NCBI GenBank assembly: GCA_050299335.1
Contig: JBNKVT010000019.1
Coordinates: 6,514 to 70,513, forward strand
Direction: 5' to 3'
Length of the DNA stretch: 64,000 nucleotides
Source of the DNA: JBNKVT01 sp050299335
Lineage (GTDB): Bacteria; Pseudomonadota; Alphaproteobacteria; Rhodobacterales; Rhodobacteraceae
Part shown: positions 17,138-24,347 of the stretch, in pieces
Layout of the letters: each line of letters starts with the position of its first letter
How positions within the stretch are numbered: the first letter of the stretch is position 1
Notes under the pieces: generated by a model
Database searches by the model: none
What the model was told of the DNA's origin: nothing
Seen by the model: only the letters and a program-made list of their open reading frames with translations
Program-made: the position numbers and the translations under genes

Positions 17138-17560
17138 ATGGGTTTTGGTGATGCCGTAAAGAAATGCCTGCGCGACTGGATCACGTTCTCGGGCCGCGCG
17201 CCGCGGTCGGAATACTGGTGGTTCGTGCTGTTCAACGTGCTGGTCAGTATCGTCATTCAGGTCATTCTCGGGGGCCTGGCAGCCGGGATGGGTAATGGTG
17301 GCGGCGGCGGGATCGTCGTACTAATCCTCAGCCTGGCGGCGCTGGTCGTGCTGATCTATTTCGCCATTGCCGGGATTTCGGCAGCGGTGCGCCGCCTGCA
17401 TGACAAGGACAAGAGCGGCTGGTTCTACTGGCTGGTGCTGATCCCACTGATCGGCCCGATCATCCTGATCGTCTGGTTCTGCCAGCGCGGTACCGTCGGC
17501 CCGAACCAGTTCGGCGAGGACCCGCTGGGCGGCGAAGGTGCGGCCCAGGTCTTCGAATAA
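17138..17560 (+). CDS. DUF805 membrane protein, array member 1
   Basis: 140-residue member of the DUF805 family (YhaH/YhaI-like inner membrane proteins of unknown function). Seen: the N-terminal CLRDWITFSGRAPRSEYWW, three hydrophobic segments including a glycine-rich stretch (AAGMGNGGGGG), the RRLHDKDKSGWFYWL motif, and a C-terminal GPNQFGEDPLGG. ATG at 17138 with a GAGGGGATAGTC leader; the frame is open upstream but the family start is here. First of six tandem paralogues. Confidence 0.88.
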   Translation: MGFGDAVKKCLRDWITFSGRAPRSEYWWFVLFNVLVSIVIQVILGGLAAGMGNGGGGGIVVLILSLAALVVLIYFAIAGISAAVRRLHDKDKSGWFYWLVLIPLIGPIILIVWFCQRGTVGPNQFGEDPLGGEGAAQVFE

Positions 17561-17579
17561 CAGCGACCGCGACGACTAA

Positions 17580-17607
17580 CGGCCGGGGTGTGACAACACC
17601 CTGGCCG
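17580..17607 (+). terminator. Hairpin between DUF805 genes 1 and 2
   Basis: 12-bp stem with one mismatch (CGGCCGGGGTGT / ACACCCTGGCCG) and a GACA tetraloop. It is not followed by a T-run, so it may be an attenuator or RNA stabiliser separating gene 1 from genes 2-6 rather than a strong terminator. Confidence 0.45.
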
Positions 17608-17635
17608 CATTGCATTTGAAAAGGGATTTCGGAAC

Positions 17636-18091
17636 ATGGGGTTCGGCGAAGCTTTCAAGCACAATCTCATCAAACCGTTCGAAGGCCGCGCCTCGCGCTC
17701 GGAATACTGGTGGTTCGTCCTGTGGTACTTTCTTCTGTTCCTGGTTCCCTACTTCATTGTTATCGGACTAGCGGTCGGGGTCAGATCCGCAGCACCTGGC
17801 GATGCCAACCTGGAAGGGATGGAGATGTTCTTTGCCGGCGCAGGCATCATCCTCTTCCCGCTGCTCTTTGCGTGGATATTTCTGCTCTACTGGATGATCA
17901 TCGCTATGGCCTGCACGATGATGCGCCGACTGCACGACACCGACCGGTCTGCCTGGTGGTTCCTGATAGTCATGATCCCGCTGGTTGGACCGATTGTGCT
18001 GCTGGTCTTCCTGTGCCTGCCCGGCACCACCGGCCCCAACCGCTTCGGCGAGGACCCGCTGCAGCCGGTCGACGCCACCGTCTTCCGGTGA
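17636..18091 (+). CDS. DUF805 membrane protein, array member 2
   Basis: 151 residues, the longest member. GRASRSEYWWFVLWYF near the N-terminus, a longer first loop (VRSAAPGDANLEGMEMFF), then MRRLHDTDRSAWWFLIV and a C-terminus TGPNRFGEDPLQP. ATG at 17636 is preceded by AAAAGGGATTTCGGAAC. Gene 3 starts 4 bases after its stop. Function unknown; membrane location from the hydrophobic segments. Confidence 0.88.
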   Translation: MGFGEAFKHNLIKPFEGRASRSEYWWFVLWYFLLFLVPYFIVIGLAVGVRSAAPGDANLEGMEMFFAGAGIILFPLLFAWIFLLYWMIIAMACTMMRRLHDTDRSAWWFLIVMIPLVGPIVLLVFLCLPGTTGPNRFGEDPLQPVDATVFR

Positions 18092-18095
18092 CGCC

Positions 18096-18497
18096 ATGGG
18101 GTTCACTGAGGCGACCGCGACCTGCCTGCGGAAATATTTTGTATTTTCCGGCCGCGCCCCAAGGTCGGAATACTGGTGGTTCTTCCTGTTCAAGCTGATC
18201 CTGACCGTCGCCGCCTTCGCCCTGGCCATCTGGTCGGTCAACCGCAACGAGGACCTGTTCAGGGTCCTGATCATCGCTTCCATAATCGGCTACCTCCTCC
18301 TGCTGATCCCTTCCATCGCGGTAGCGGTGCGAAGGCTGCATGACTGGGACATGAGCGGATGGGTCTATCTGGTGGTCTTCATCCCTTCCATCGGCGGCCT
18401 GATCCTTCTGGGGATGATGATCCCGGGCAGCACCCCGGGCGAAAACCAGTATGGCCCGCATCCATTCGATCGTATCAACACCAATATCTTTGACTGA
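18096..18497 (+). CDS. DUF805 membrane protein, array member 3
   Basis: 133 residues. Starts MGFTEATATCLRKYFVFSGRAPRSEYWW, with the RRLHDWDMSGWVYLV motif and ending NTNIFD. It starts 4 bases after gene 2; the frame is open further upstream but overlaps gene 2 and lacks family homology. Closest array relative by eye is gene 4 (both have a WD in the motif, a following IPSIGG/IPYVGG, and a GPHP-containing tail). Confidence 0.88.
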   Translation: MGFTEATATCLRKYFVFSGRAPRSEYWWFFLFKLILTVAAFALAIWSVNRNEDLFRVLIIASIIGYLLLLIPSIAVAVRRLHDWDMSGWVYLVVFIPSIGGLILLGMMIPGSTPGENQYGPHPFDRINTNIFD

Positions 18498-18509
18498 CCG
18501 GAGCACCCC

Positions 18510-18929
18510 ATGAGTTTCACCGAAGCCATCCGCACCTGCTTTCGCAAATACGCCACCTTCTCGGGCCGGGCACCCAGGGCCGAATACTGGTGGTTCCAGT
18601 TGTTCCTGATCCTCCTGGTCGGCGGCGTCTTCCTTCTGGGGATGCTCCTGGCCCAGACCGGCAGTGCCGAAGGCGGGGCGACGCTGGTCGACCGGATTGC
18701 CATCATCGTCGTGGTCATCGGGTTTCTGGCGGTGATCCTGCCCTCGATCGCCGTCACCGTGCGGCGGCTGCATGACTGGGACAAATCGGGCTGGCTCTAT
18801 CTGATCTCCTTCATCCCCTATGTCGGCGGGTTGATCCTTCTGGGAATGATGCTGCCGAAAAGCAGCCCCGGCGAGAACCGCTTCGGCCCCCATCCCTATG
18901 ACGGGATCGACACGACCGTCTTCGACTGA
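18510..18929 (+). CDS. DUF805 membrane protein, array member 4
   Basis: 139 residues. MSFTEAIRTCFRKYATFSGRAPRAEYWW at the N-terminus, RRLHDWDKSGWLYLI in the middle, and SPGENRFGPHPYDG near the end. Separated from gene 3 by 12 bases that contain a GGAG ribosome-binding site. Function unknown. Confidence 0.88.
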   Translation: MSFTEAIRTCFRKYATFSGRAPRAEYWWFQLFLILLVGGVFLLGMLLAQTGSAEGGATLVDRIAIIVVVIGFLAVILPSIAVTVRRLHDWDKSGWLYLISFIPYVGGLILLGMMLPKSSPGENRFGPHPYDGIDTTVFD

Positions 18930-18940
18930 GAGGCGAGACA

Positions 18941-19360
18941 ATGGGCTTCACCGAGGCGATTTCCACCTGCCTGAACAAATACGCCACCTTCTCGGGTCGG
19001 GCGCCAAGGTCGGAATACTGGTGGTTCTACCTTTTCACCTTCCTGATCGGACTGGCGGCCCTGCCTTTCGACTATGTCCTCGGCAACGAGTTCATCTCCA
19101 ACGGCGTGTCACTGGCCTTTCTGGTGCCGACGCTCGCCGCCGGCAGCCGCAGGTTGCACGACACGGACAAGTCCGGCTGGCTGCAACTGCTGCCCCTGAT
19201 CGGCATCGTTTTCCTGTTCTTTTCGTCAATTCTGGGGATCGTTGTCATTCTGGCGCTCGTCATCCTCCTGATCGTGATGCTGGCAACGAAGGGAAACCCA
19301 GGCGACAACCGCTTCGGTCCCGATCCGTTGCAGCCATTCGATCCAACGGTCTTCGATTAA
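18941..19360 (+). CDS. DUF805 membrane protein, array member 5
   Basis: 139 residues. MGFTEAISTCLNKYATFSG at the N-terminus, RRLHDTDKSGWLQLLPLIG in the middle, and a tail NRFGPDPLQPFDPTVFD. A GAGGCGAGAC leader precedes the ATG, 11 bases after gene 4. Its C-terminal coding segment is almost identical in DNA to that of gene 6, suggesting recent duplication or gene conversion of that part. Confidence 0.88.
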   Translation: MGFTEAISTCLNKYATFSGRAPRSEYWWFYLFTFLIGLAALPFDYVLGNEFISNGVSLAFLVPTLAAGSRRLHDTDKSGWLQLLPLIGIVFLFFSSILGIVVILALVILLIVMLATKGNPGDNRFGPDPLQPFDPTVFD

Positions 19361-19374
19361 CAGCCACAACACCT

Positions 19375-19791
19375 ATGAATTTCATTACCTCAGTTTCGAC
19401 CTGCCTGAGTAAGTATTTTGACTTCTCTGGTCGTGCTCAGCGTTCGGAGTTCTGGTGGTTTTATCTGTTTACGTTCCTGTTGAGTTTTGCGGCGTCGCGG
19501 ATCGACCCGTCGGTTGCTGACTCAGCCGAGACAATTCTGTTGGCGGTGCTCGCCATTCCGGTGCTCGCGGCCGGATGTCGTCGTCTTCACGACACAGACC
19601 GCCGTGGCTGGTGGCAGTTGCTGCCGTTATCGGGATTTCCGCTGGATTTCGTTTCCGCGACAGCCGGAGCACTGGTCACGTTGGCCGGGACTCTCGTACT
19701 TATCATTATTTGGTCCAGAAAGGGCAGCGAAGGCGAAAACCGCTTCGGTCCTGATCCGCTACAGCCGTTCGATCCAACGGTCTTCGACTGA
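19375..19791 (+). CDS. DUF805 membrane protein, array member 6
   Basis: 138 residues. MNFITSVSTCLSKYFDFSGRAQR at the start, RRLHDTDRRGWWQLLPLSG in the middle (GW preserved, R replacing S), ending NRFGPDPLQPFDPTVFD. The first two thirds use many more T/A-ending codons than the other five genes, while the last 50 bases match gene 5 closely. ATG at 19375 is 14 bases after gene 5; no strong ribosome-binding site is visible. It ends 3 bases before the convergent gshA stop. Confidence 0.85.
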   Translation: MNFITSVSTCLSKYFDFSGRAQRSEFWWFYLFTFLLSFAASRIDPSVADSAETILLAVLAIPVLAAGCRRLHDTDRRGWWQLLPLSGFPLDFVSATAGALVTLAGTLVLIIIWSRKGSEGENRFGPDPLQPFDPTVFD

Positions 19792-19794
19792 GTT

Positions 19795-21165
19795 TCAGTA
19801 GCTGAAAGCCCCGTAAATCCGCGTCAGGTCGCCACCCCACTCGCCGTCATAAAGCGCCAGCAGCTCGTCCGCCGGGGTTTCGCCGCGCGCGACCGTGTCC
19901 TGCAGCGTATTGAGGAAATGCGTCTCGTCCGGCAACAGCCCTCCGGCCCCGGCCCGGGCGCGCGCCTTCAATCCGGCATCGGCAATCGCCAGCACATCGC
20001 GAGCGATATCCAGCATCGACCGCCCCCGGATCTCCGCCTTCAGCCCCTTGACGGAGGCATCGACCCTCAGCGCCTCGCGCTCCTCCGCCGTCCAGTCCCG
20101 GCAGAGGTCCCAGGCGGCGTCGAGCGCGGTCTGGTCGTAAAGCAGCCCCACCCAAAGGGCAGGCAACGCACAGAGCCGCCGCCACGGGCCGCCATCTGCC
20201 CCGCGCATTTCCATGAACTTCTTGATCCGGACCTCGGGGAAGATGGTCGTCAGATGGTCGGCCCAGTCGCTCAGCGTCGGTTTCTCGCCGGGCAAAGCCG
20301 GTAACTCACCCTTCAGGAAGTCCCGGAAGGACTGGCCGAGCGCGTCGATATATTCCCCATCGCGGTAGACGAAATACATCGGCACATCGAGCGCATAATC
20401 CACATAGCGCTGAAACCCCATCCCGTCCTCGAAGACAAAGGGCAGCATGCCGGTCCTTGCATTGTCCAGCCCGCGCCAGATGCGGCTCCGCCAGCTCAGA
20501 TGGCCGTTCTTCTGGCCCTCGAAGAAGGGCGAATTGGCGAACAGCGCCGTCGCCACCGGCTGCAGCGCCAGCGACACCCGGAACTTCTGCACCATGTCCG
20601 CCTCGGAGGCGAAATCGAGGTTCACCTGCACCGTGCAGGTCCGGTACATCATCTGCGTCCCATGGGTCCCCACCTGCCCCATATAGCGCGTCATCAGCTT
20701 GTAGCGCCCCTTGGGCATCATCGGCATCTGCTCATGGGTCCACTCAGGCGCCGCCCCCAGCCCGATGAAGCCCGCACCAATGGTGTCGGCGATATCCTTC
20801 ACCTCGCGCAGATGCTCGTTCACCTCGTCGCAGGTCTGGTGGATGGTCTCCAAGGGTGCTCCGGACAGTTCCAGCTGCCCCCCCGGCTCCAGCGAGACAT
20901 TGGCCCCGTCCCGCACCAGCCCGATGATATGGCCGCCCTCCTCGACCGGCGCCCAGCCGTATTTGTCGCGCAACCCCTCCAGCATCGCCCGGATCGAGCG
21001 CGGCCCGTCATAGGGCAGCGGCTTCAGCGTATCGCGGCAATAACCGAATTTCTCGTGCTCGGTCCCGATCCGCCAGTCGGCCTTCGGCTTGCAGCCGCTT
21101 TCAAGATATTCGGCAAGCTGGGAGAAATCCTCGATGAGCCCGCCGCCGGACTGGGGAATGGACAT
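19795..21165 (-). CDS. gshA: Glutamate-cysteine ligase, plant/alphaproteobacterial type
   Basis: Joins glutamate and cysteine in the first step of glutathione synthesis. 456 residues, normal for this type. Seen: WRIGTEHEKFGY near residue 31 (GTE(H/L)E motif of the GCS family), VSLEPGGQLELSGAP, YMGQVGTHGTQMMYRTCTVQVNLDF, and LPALWVGLLYDQTALDAAW, all typical. ATG at 21165. It is convergent to the DUF805 array. Confidence 0.92.
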   Translation of the reverse strand: MSIPQSGGGLIEDFSQLAEYLESGCKPKADWRIGTEHEKFGYCRDTLKPLPYDGPRSIRAMLEGLRDKYGWAPVEEGGHIIGLVRDGANVSLEPGGQLELSGAPLETIHQTCDEVNEHLREVKDIADTIGAGFIGLGAAPEWTHEQMPMMPKGRYKLMTRYMGQVGTHGTQMMYRTCTVQVNLDFASEADMVQKFRVSLALQPVATALFANSPFFEGQKNGHLSWRSRIWRGLDNARTGMLPFVFEDGMGFQRYVDYALDVPMYFVYRDGEYIDALGQSFRDFLKGELPALPGEKPTLSDWADHLTTIFPEVRIKKFMEMRGADGGPWRRLCALPALWVGLLYDQTALDAAWDLCRDWTAEEREALRVDASVKGLKAEIRGRSMLDIARDVLAIADAGLKARARAGAGGLLPDETHFLNTLQDTVARGETPADELLALYDGEWGGDLTRIYGAFSY

Positions 21166-21234
21166 GAACGTGCGGGCCTCCTCAACTTCGGGGAACAGGC
21201 CTAGCCATGGATCGCGCCTCTGGCAAGTCCGACC

Positions 21235-21813
21235 TCAGGACCGGATCGTCCGGGGGTCTGGCACAGACTTTTGCCAGATCAGAAACCGGGCGTTTCCGGT
21301 CTCGCCCATCGCCCGCGTCACCGTTTCCCAGGAAACCCCGGGCAGCGCCGAAAGCGCATCGAACAGATCACCCGTTCCGGCAGCCTCGGCAGGGATGGTC
21401 AGGGGCGGTTGGCCGGGCTGGCTCAGCACCCAGAACACATCCGGCGCTACGGGGCCGGTGTCGGTGGTGACGATTTCGACCCGGGAAAGCTCGCGGATAT
21501 CCGCCGCGCCGCCTTCATCGCCGGGCGCGAGGAACATCACCCTCCCTTCATGCACCTCCACCACCCCTGCCGCCGTCGGATCGCGCCGCGCCTGGGCAGT
21601 ACGGCGAAAAGCGACCGCTGCCAGTGCCGCAACCACGATACAGCCGGTCCCGACAATCACCGCCACGATCCCGCCCTGCCTGAGCCCCGCGATCAGCGAG
21701 ACCAGCCCCAGCCCGCCCATTACCAGCACCGAGACGGCCTCGACCCAATGGGTGAAGAAACGGTGGAAGAGGCGGGTTGCCGAGGAGGCGATTTCGGGCC
21801 GAAGGAAGCTCAT
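21235..21813 (-). CDS. Membrane protein of unknown function
   Basis: 192 residues with two adjacent hydrophobic segments (about residues 26-43 and 47-68) followed by a soluble domain. No family recognised; the hydrophobic hairpin plus small soluble domain recalls bacterial PH-like proteins, but no signature was seen. ATG at 21813 overlaps the stop of the upstream gene (ATGA), so it is the third gene of the rsmE operon. Confidence 0.7.
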   Translation of the reverse strand: MSFLRPEIASSATRLFHRFFTHWVEAVSVLVMGGLGLVSLIAGLRQGGIVAVIVGTGCIVVAALAAVAFRRTAQARRDPTAAGVVEVHEGRVMFLAPGDEGGAADIRELSRVEIVTTDTGPVAPDVFWVLSQPGQPPLTIPAEAAGTGDLFDALSALPGVSWETVTRAMGETGNARFLIWQKSVPDPRTIRS

Positions 21814-22514
21814 GGAGCGTCGTCCCGGTCAAGCGGATGCCACGGAATCGGGTCCTCATTCTCGGGATCAGGGCGGTCGTCATAGGGCGCGCGCAGCGGC
21901 TCGAAACTCATGTCGGTAAAGTCGCGGATAAGCGTGTCGCCGCGATAAAGCCTGCCTGCCTCGGTACGGATATCCTCCGGCGGCATCACAGGGGCTTCGC
22001 CCGACAGGTAGGCGATATCCCCGGCACGGAGGTTCACCCGCCGCCCGTCGAGATGCGCATAGCCCAGCGTATTGGATCCACTCGGCTCGACCTTCAGCAC
22101 CTGCTCCAGCTCCCGCGCCTTGCCGATATGATCCCGGCCCTTCTGGTTGCCATTGATGACGTAGCGCTTCTCATCGAGGAAATAGCCGCCCTCCCCATAG
22201 AACATCCCGTCAGGATAAAGCGCCAAAGCCGTGAACCACGGAGGGCGCGATATGACGGTGTACCAGTACCCGACTTCGCTCCCCTGCCAGTTTTCCTTGT
22301 GCGCCAGATAGATCAGGTGTTCGCCATCGGGCGACAACCCGCCTTCTCCAACCCAGACGCGCCCCTTCAGCCACTGCCCGTCCTCAAACCGGTCGGTATC
22401 GCGGTGCCACAAGATGCAGCGCACCAGCTTCGACGGCCCTCTTCGCAATATCACCGTTCGAGGGCTCTGCCGCGCGTGGACCAGCTCCAGCGATATGGTC
22501 GGGGGCGTGTTCAT
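21810..22514 (-). CDS. Conserved-looking protein of unknown function
   Basis: 234-residue soluble protein, aromatic- and charge-rich, with no signal peptide or membrane segment. GEHLIYLAHKENW and WFTALALYPDGMF suggest repeated beta-strand blades, but no family was recognised. ATG at 22514 overlaps the stop of rsmE, and its own stop overlaps the next start: all three genes are translationally coupled. Confidence 0.72.
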   Translation of the reverse strand: MNTPPTISLELVHARQSPRTVILRRGPSKLVRCILWHRDTDRFEDGQWLKGRVWVGEGGLSPDGEHLIYLAHKENWQGSEVGYWYTVISRPPWFTALALYPDGMFYGEGGYFLDEKRYVINGNQKGRDHIGKARELEQVLKVEPSGSNTLGYAHLDGRRVNLRAGDIAYLSGEAPVMPPEDIRTEAGRLYRGDTLIRDFTDMSFEPLRAPYDDRPDPENEDPIPWHPLDRDDAP

Positions 22515-23257
22515 CCCCAATCCCCCAGCACCGCCTGCCAGAGGCTCAGCGCCGTCACCGCCGCCGTATCGGCTCTCAGGATGCGCGGCCCTAAGGTCAC
22601 CGGCAGCGCGGTTTCCATGTTTCGCAGCCGCTCGGCCTCTTCCGGTGAGAACCCGCCTTCGGGACCAATCAGGATGGCCCATGGCGCGCGCGGCGTCGAC
22701 GCCAGCGCCGTCAGCTCCGGGAGGATGGCAGCCCCTGTCTGGCTCTCGTCGCAGAAGAGCAGACGGCGCGACGTGGGCCAGCCCGCAAGTAGTGTGTCCA
22801 ATTTCTCTGGCACGGCCACCTCGGGGACGAAAGTGCCGCCGCATTGCTCCGCTGCCTCGATGGCATGGGCGCGCAAACGATCCGGGCGGACGCGCTCGGC
22901 ATTGGTGAAGCGGGTGAAGACGGGGTGGATGCGGGCCGCACCCAGCTCGGTCGCCTTCTCGACGATGAAATCGGTGCGGGCCTTCTTGATCGGGGCGAAC
23001 AGGAGCCAGACATCCGGGGGATCGCGCTGCTCGGCGGTCCGGCGCCGACAGACAAGGCCGCCGCCGCGCTTGCCGGTCGCGGTGATTTCGGCGGCCCATT
23101 CCCCGTCCGTGCCATTGAAGAGCGCAACCTCGCCGCCCAGGGGCTGTCGCATGACGCCGAAAAGATAATGGGCCTGCTCGCGGCTCAGCATCACCCCGGC
23201 CCCTTCCCCGAGAGGGGCCTCGACAAAGAGCCTGATTTTTGGTTTCGAACCTGTCAT
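22511..23257 (-). CDS. rsmE: 16S rRNA (uracil(1498)-N3)-methyltransferase
   Basis: SPOUT-family methyltransferase that methylates U1498 of 16S rRNA. 248 residues. The N-terminal PUA-like part contains QAHYLFGVMRQPLG and LFNGTDGEW; the SPOUT part has KKARTDFIVEKATELGAARIHPVFTRF and the knot LIGPEGGFSPEEAERL. ATG at 23257 has GAGGG upstream; an ATG at 23269 is also possible. It is divergent from ubiA, with the two starts only 10 bases apart, so their promoters must lie within each other's coding region or be very compact. Confidence 0.92.
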   Translation of the reverse strand: MTGSKPKIRLFVEAPLGEGAGVMLSREQAHYLFGVMRQPLGGEVALFNGTDGEWAAEITATGKRGGGLVCRRRTAEQRDPPDVWLLFAPIKKARTDFIVEKATELGAARIHPVFTRFTNAERVRPDRLRAHAIEAAEQCGGTFVPEVAVPEKLDTLLAGWPTSRRLLFCDESQTGAAILPELTALASTPRAPWAILIGPEGGFSPEEAERLRNMETALPVTLGPRILRADTAAVTALSLWQAVLGDWG

Positions 23258-23267
23258 ACCGTCCCTC

Positions 23268-24266
23268 ATGAACCCGACCGAACATATGCAGCAAACCGAA
23301 CCGGATGGAAGGCCAGATGGAAGGGTCGCCGACGCGGTGGACCGGAACTGGGTCGACCGCTTCGCCCCCGCCGCCACCCGCCCCTATCTCCGCCTCTCCC
23401 GCGCCGACCGGCCCGCCGGAACCTGGCTGCTGCTCCTGCCCTGCTGGTGGGGTCTGGCGCTGGCGGTGGCAAGCGCGCCCGGAACGGCGAACCTCGGAGA
23501 CCTCTGGATCGCGATCGCCTGCGCCATCGGGGCCTTCCTGATGCGCGGGGCGGGGTGTACGTGGAACGACCTCGCCGATCAGGAGTTCGACGCGAAAGTG
23601 GCGCGGACCAAGTCCCGACCCCTGCCATCGGGACAGGTAACGCGGCAACAGGCGCTGGTCTGGATGGTGGCGCAGGCGCTCGTCGCCTTCTGCATCCTGA
23701 TCACCTTCAACCTGCCCACGGTCGCGCTCGGCATCGCCTCGCTGGGGCTGGTGGCGATCTATCCTTTCGCCAAGCGCTTCACCTGGTGGCCGCAGGTCTT
23801 CCTTGGCCTCGCCTTCAACTGGGGCGCACTGCTGGCCTGGACGGCACGAACCGGCGAGATCGGCTGGCCGCCTGTGGCGTTATACGTGGCGGGCATCGGC
23901 TGGACGCTGTTCTACGACACGATCTATGCCCATCAGGACAAGGAGGACGACGCGCTGATCGGGGTGAAATCCACCGCGCGGCTGTTTGCCGACGAGACCG
24001 ACCGGCTGCTGCTGATCTCGCTTCTTGTCGCTTTGTTGGGCATGACCGTTGCTGTCATTCAGGCTCTGATCGACACCGGCCCGGTGGTGCTGCTGATCGG
24101 CCTCCTTGGCCCCTGGGCGCTGGGATGGCACCTGAACTGGCAGATGCGGCGGCTCGACATCGACGACCCCGCCCGCTGCCTGATGCTGTTCCGCTCGAAC
24201 CGGGACGCAGGGCTCTTGCCGGCCTTGTGCCTTGCCGCGGCAATTGCGGCGGGCTTCGTCGCTTGA
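23268..24266 (+). CDS. ubiA: 4-hydroxybenzoate polyprenyltransferase
   Basis: Integral membrane prenyltransferase that attaches the isoprenoid tail to 4-hydroxybenzoate in ubiquinone synthesis. 332 residues with a 30-40 residue hydrophilic N-terminal extension and about nine membrane segments. Both Asp-rich Mg/diphosphate motifs are intact: NDLADQEFDAKVARTKSRPL and DTIYAHQDKEDDALIG. The ATG at 23268 is 10 bases from the divergent rsmE start. Confidence 0.94.
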   Translation: MNPTEHMQQTEPDGRPDGRVADAVDRNWVDRFAPAATRPYLRLSRADRPAGTWLLLLPCWWGLALAVASAPGTANLGDLWIAIACAIGAFLMRGAGCTWNDLADQEFDAKVARTKSRPLPSGQVTRQQALVWMVAQALVAFCILITFNLPTVALGIASLGLVAIYPFAKRFTWWPQVFLGLAFNWGALLAWTARTGEIGWPPVALYVAGIGWTLFYDTIYAHQDKEDDALIGVKSTARLFADETDRLLLISLLVALLGMTVAVIQALIDTGPVVLLIGLLGPWALGWHLNWQMRRLDIDDPARCLMLFRSNRDAGLLPALCLAAAIAAGFVA

Positions 24267-24347
24267 TCCCTTGGGGCGGGACGCCTAGTCTCCCGCCGTT
24301 TCAACCACAGACGCAGAATCAGCCCAGAACCGCCCCGGAACACGCCC

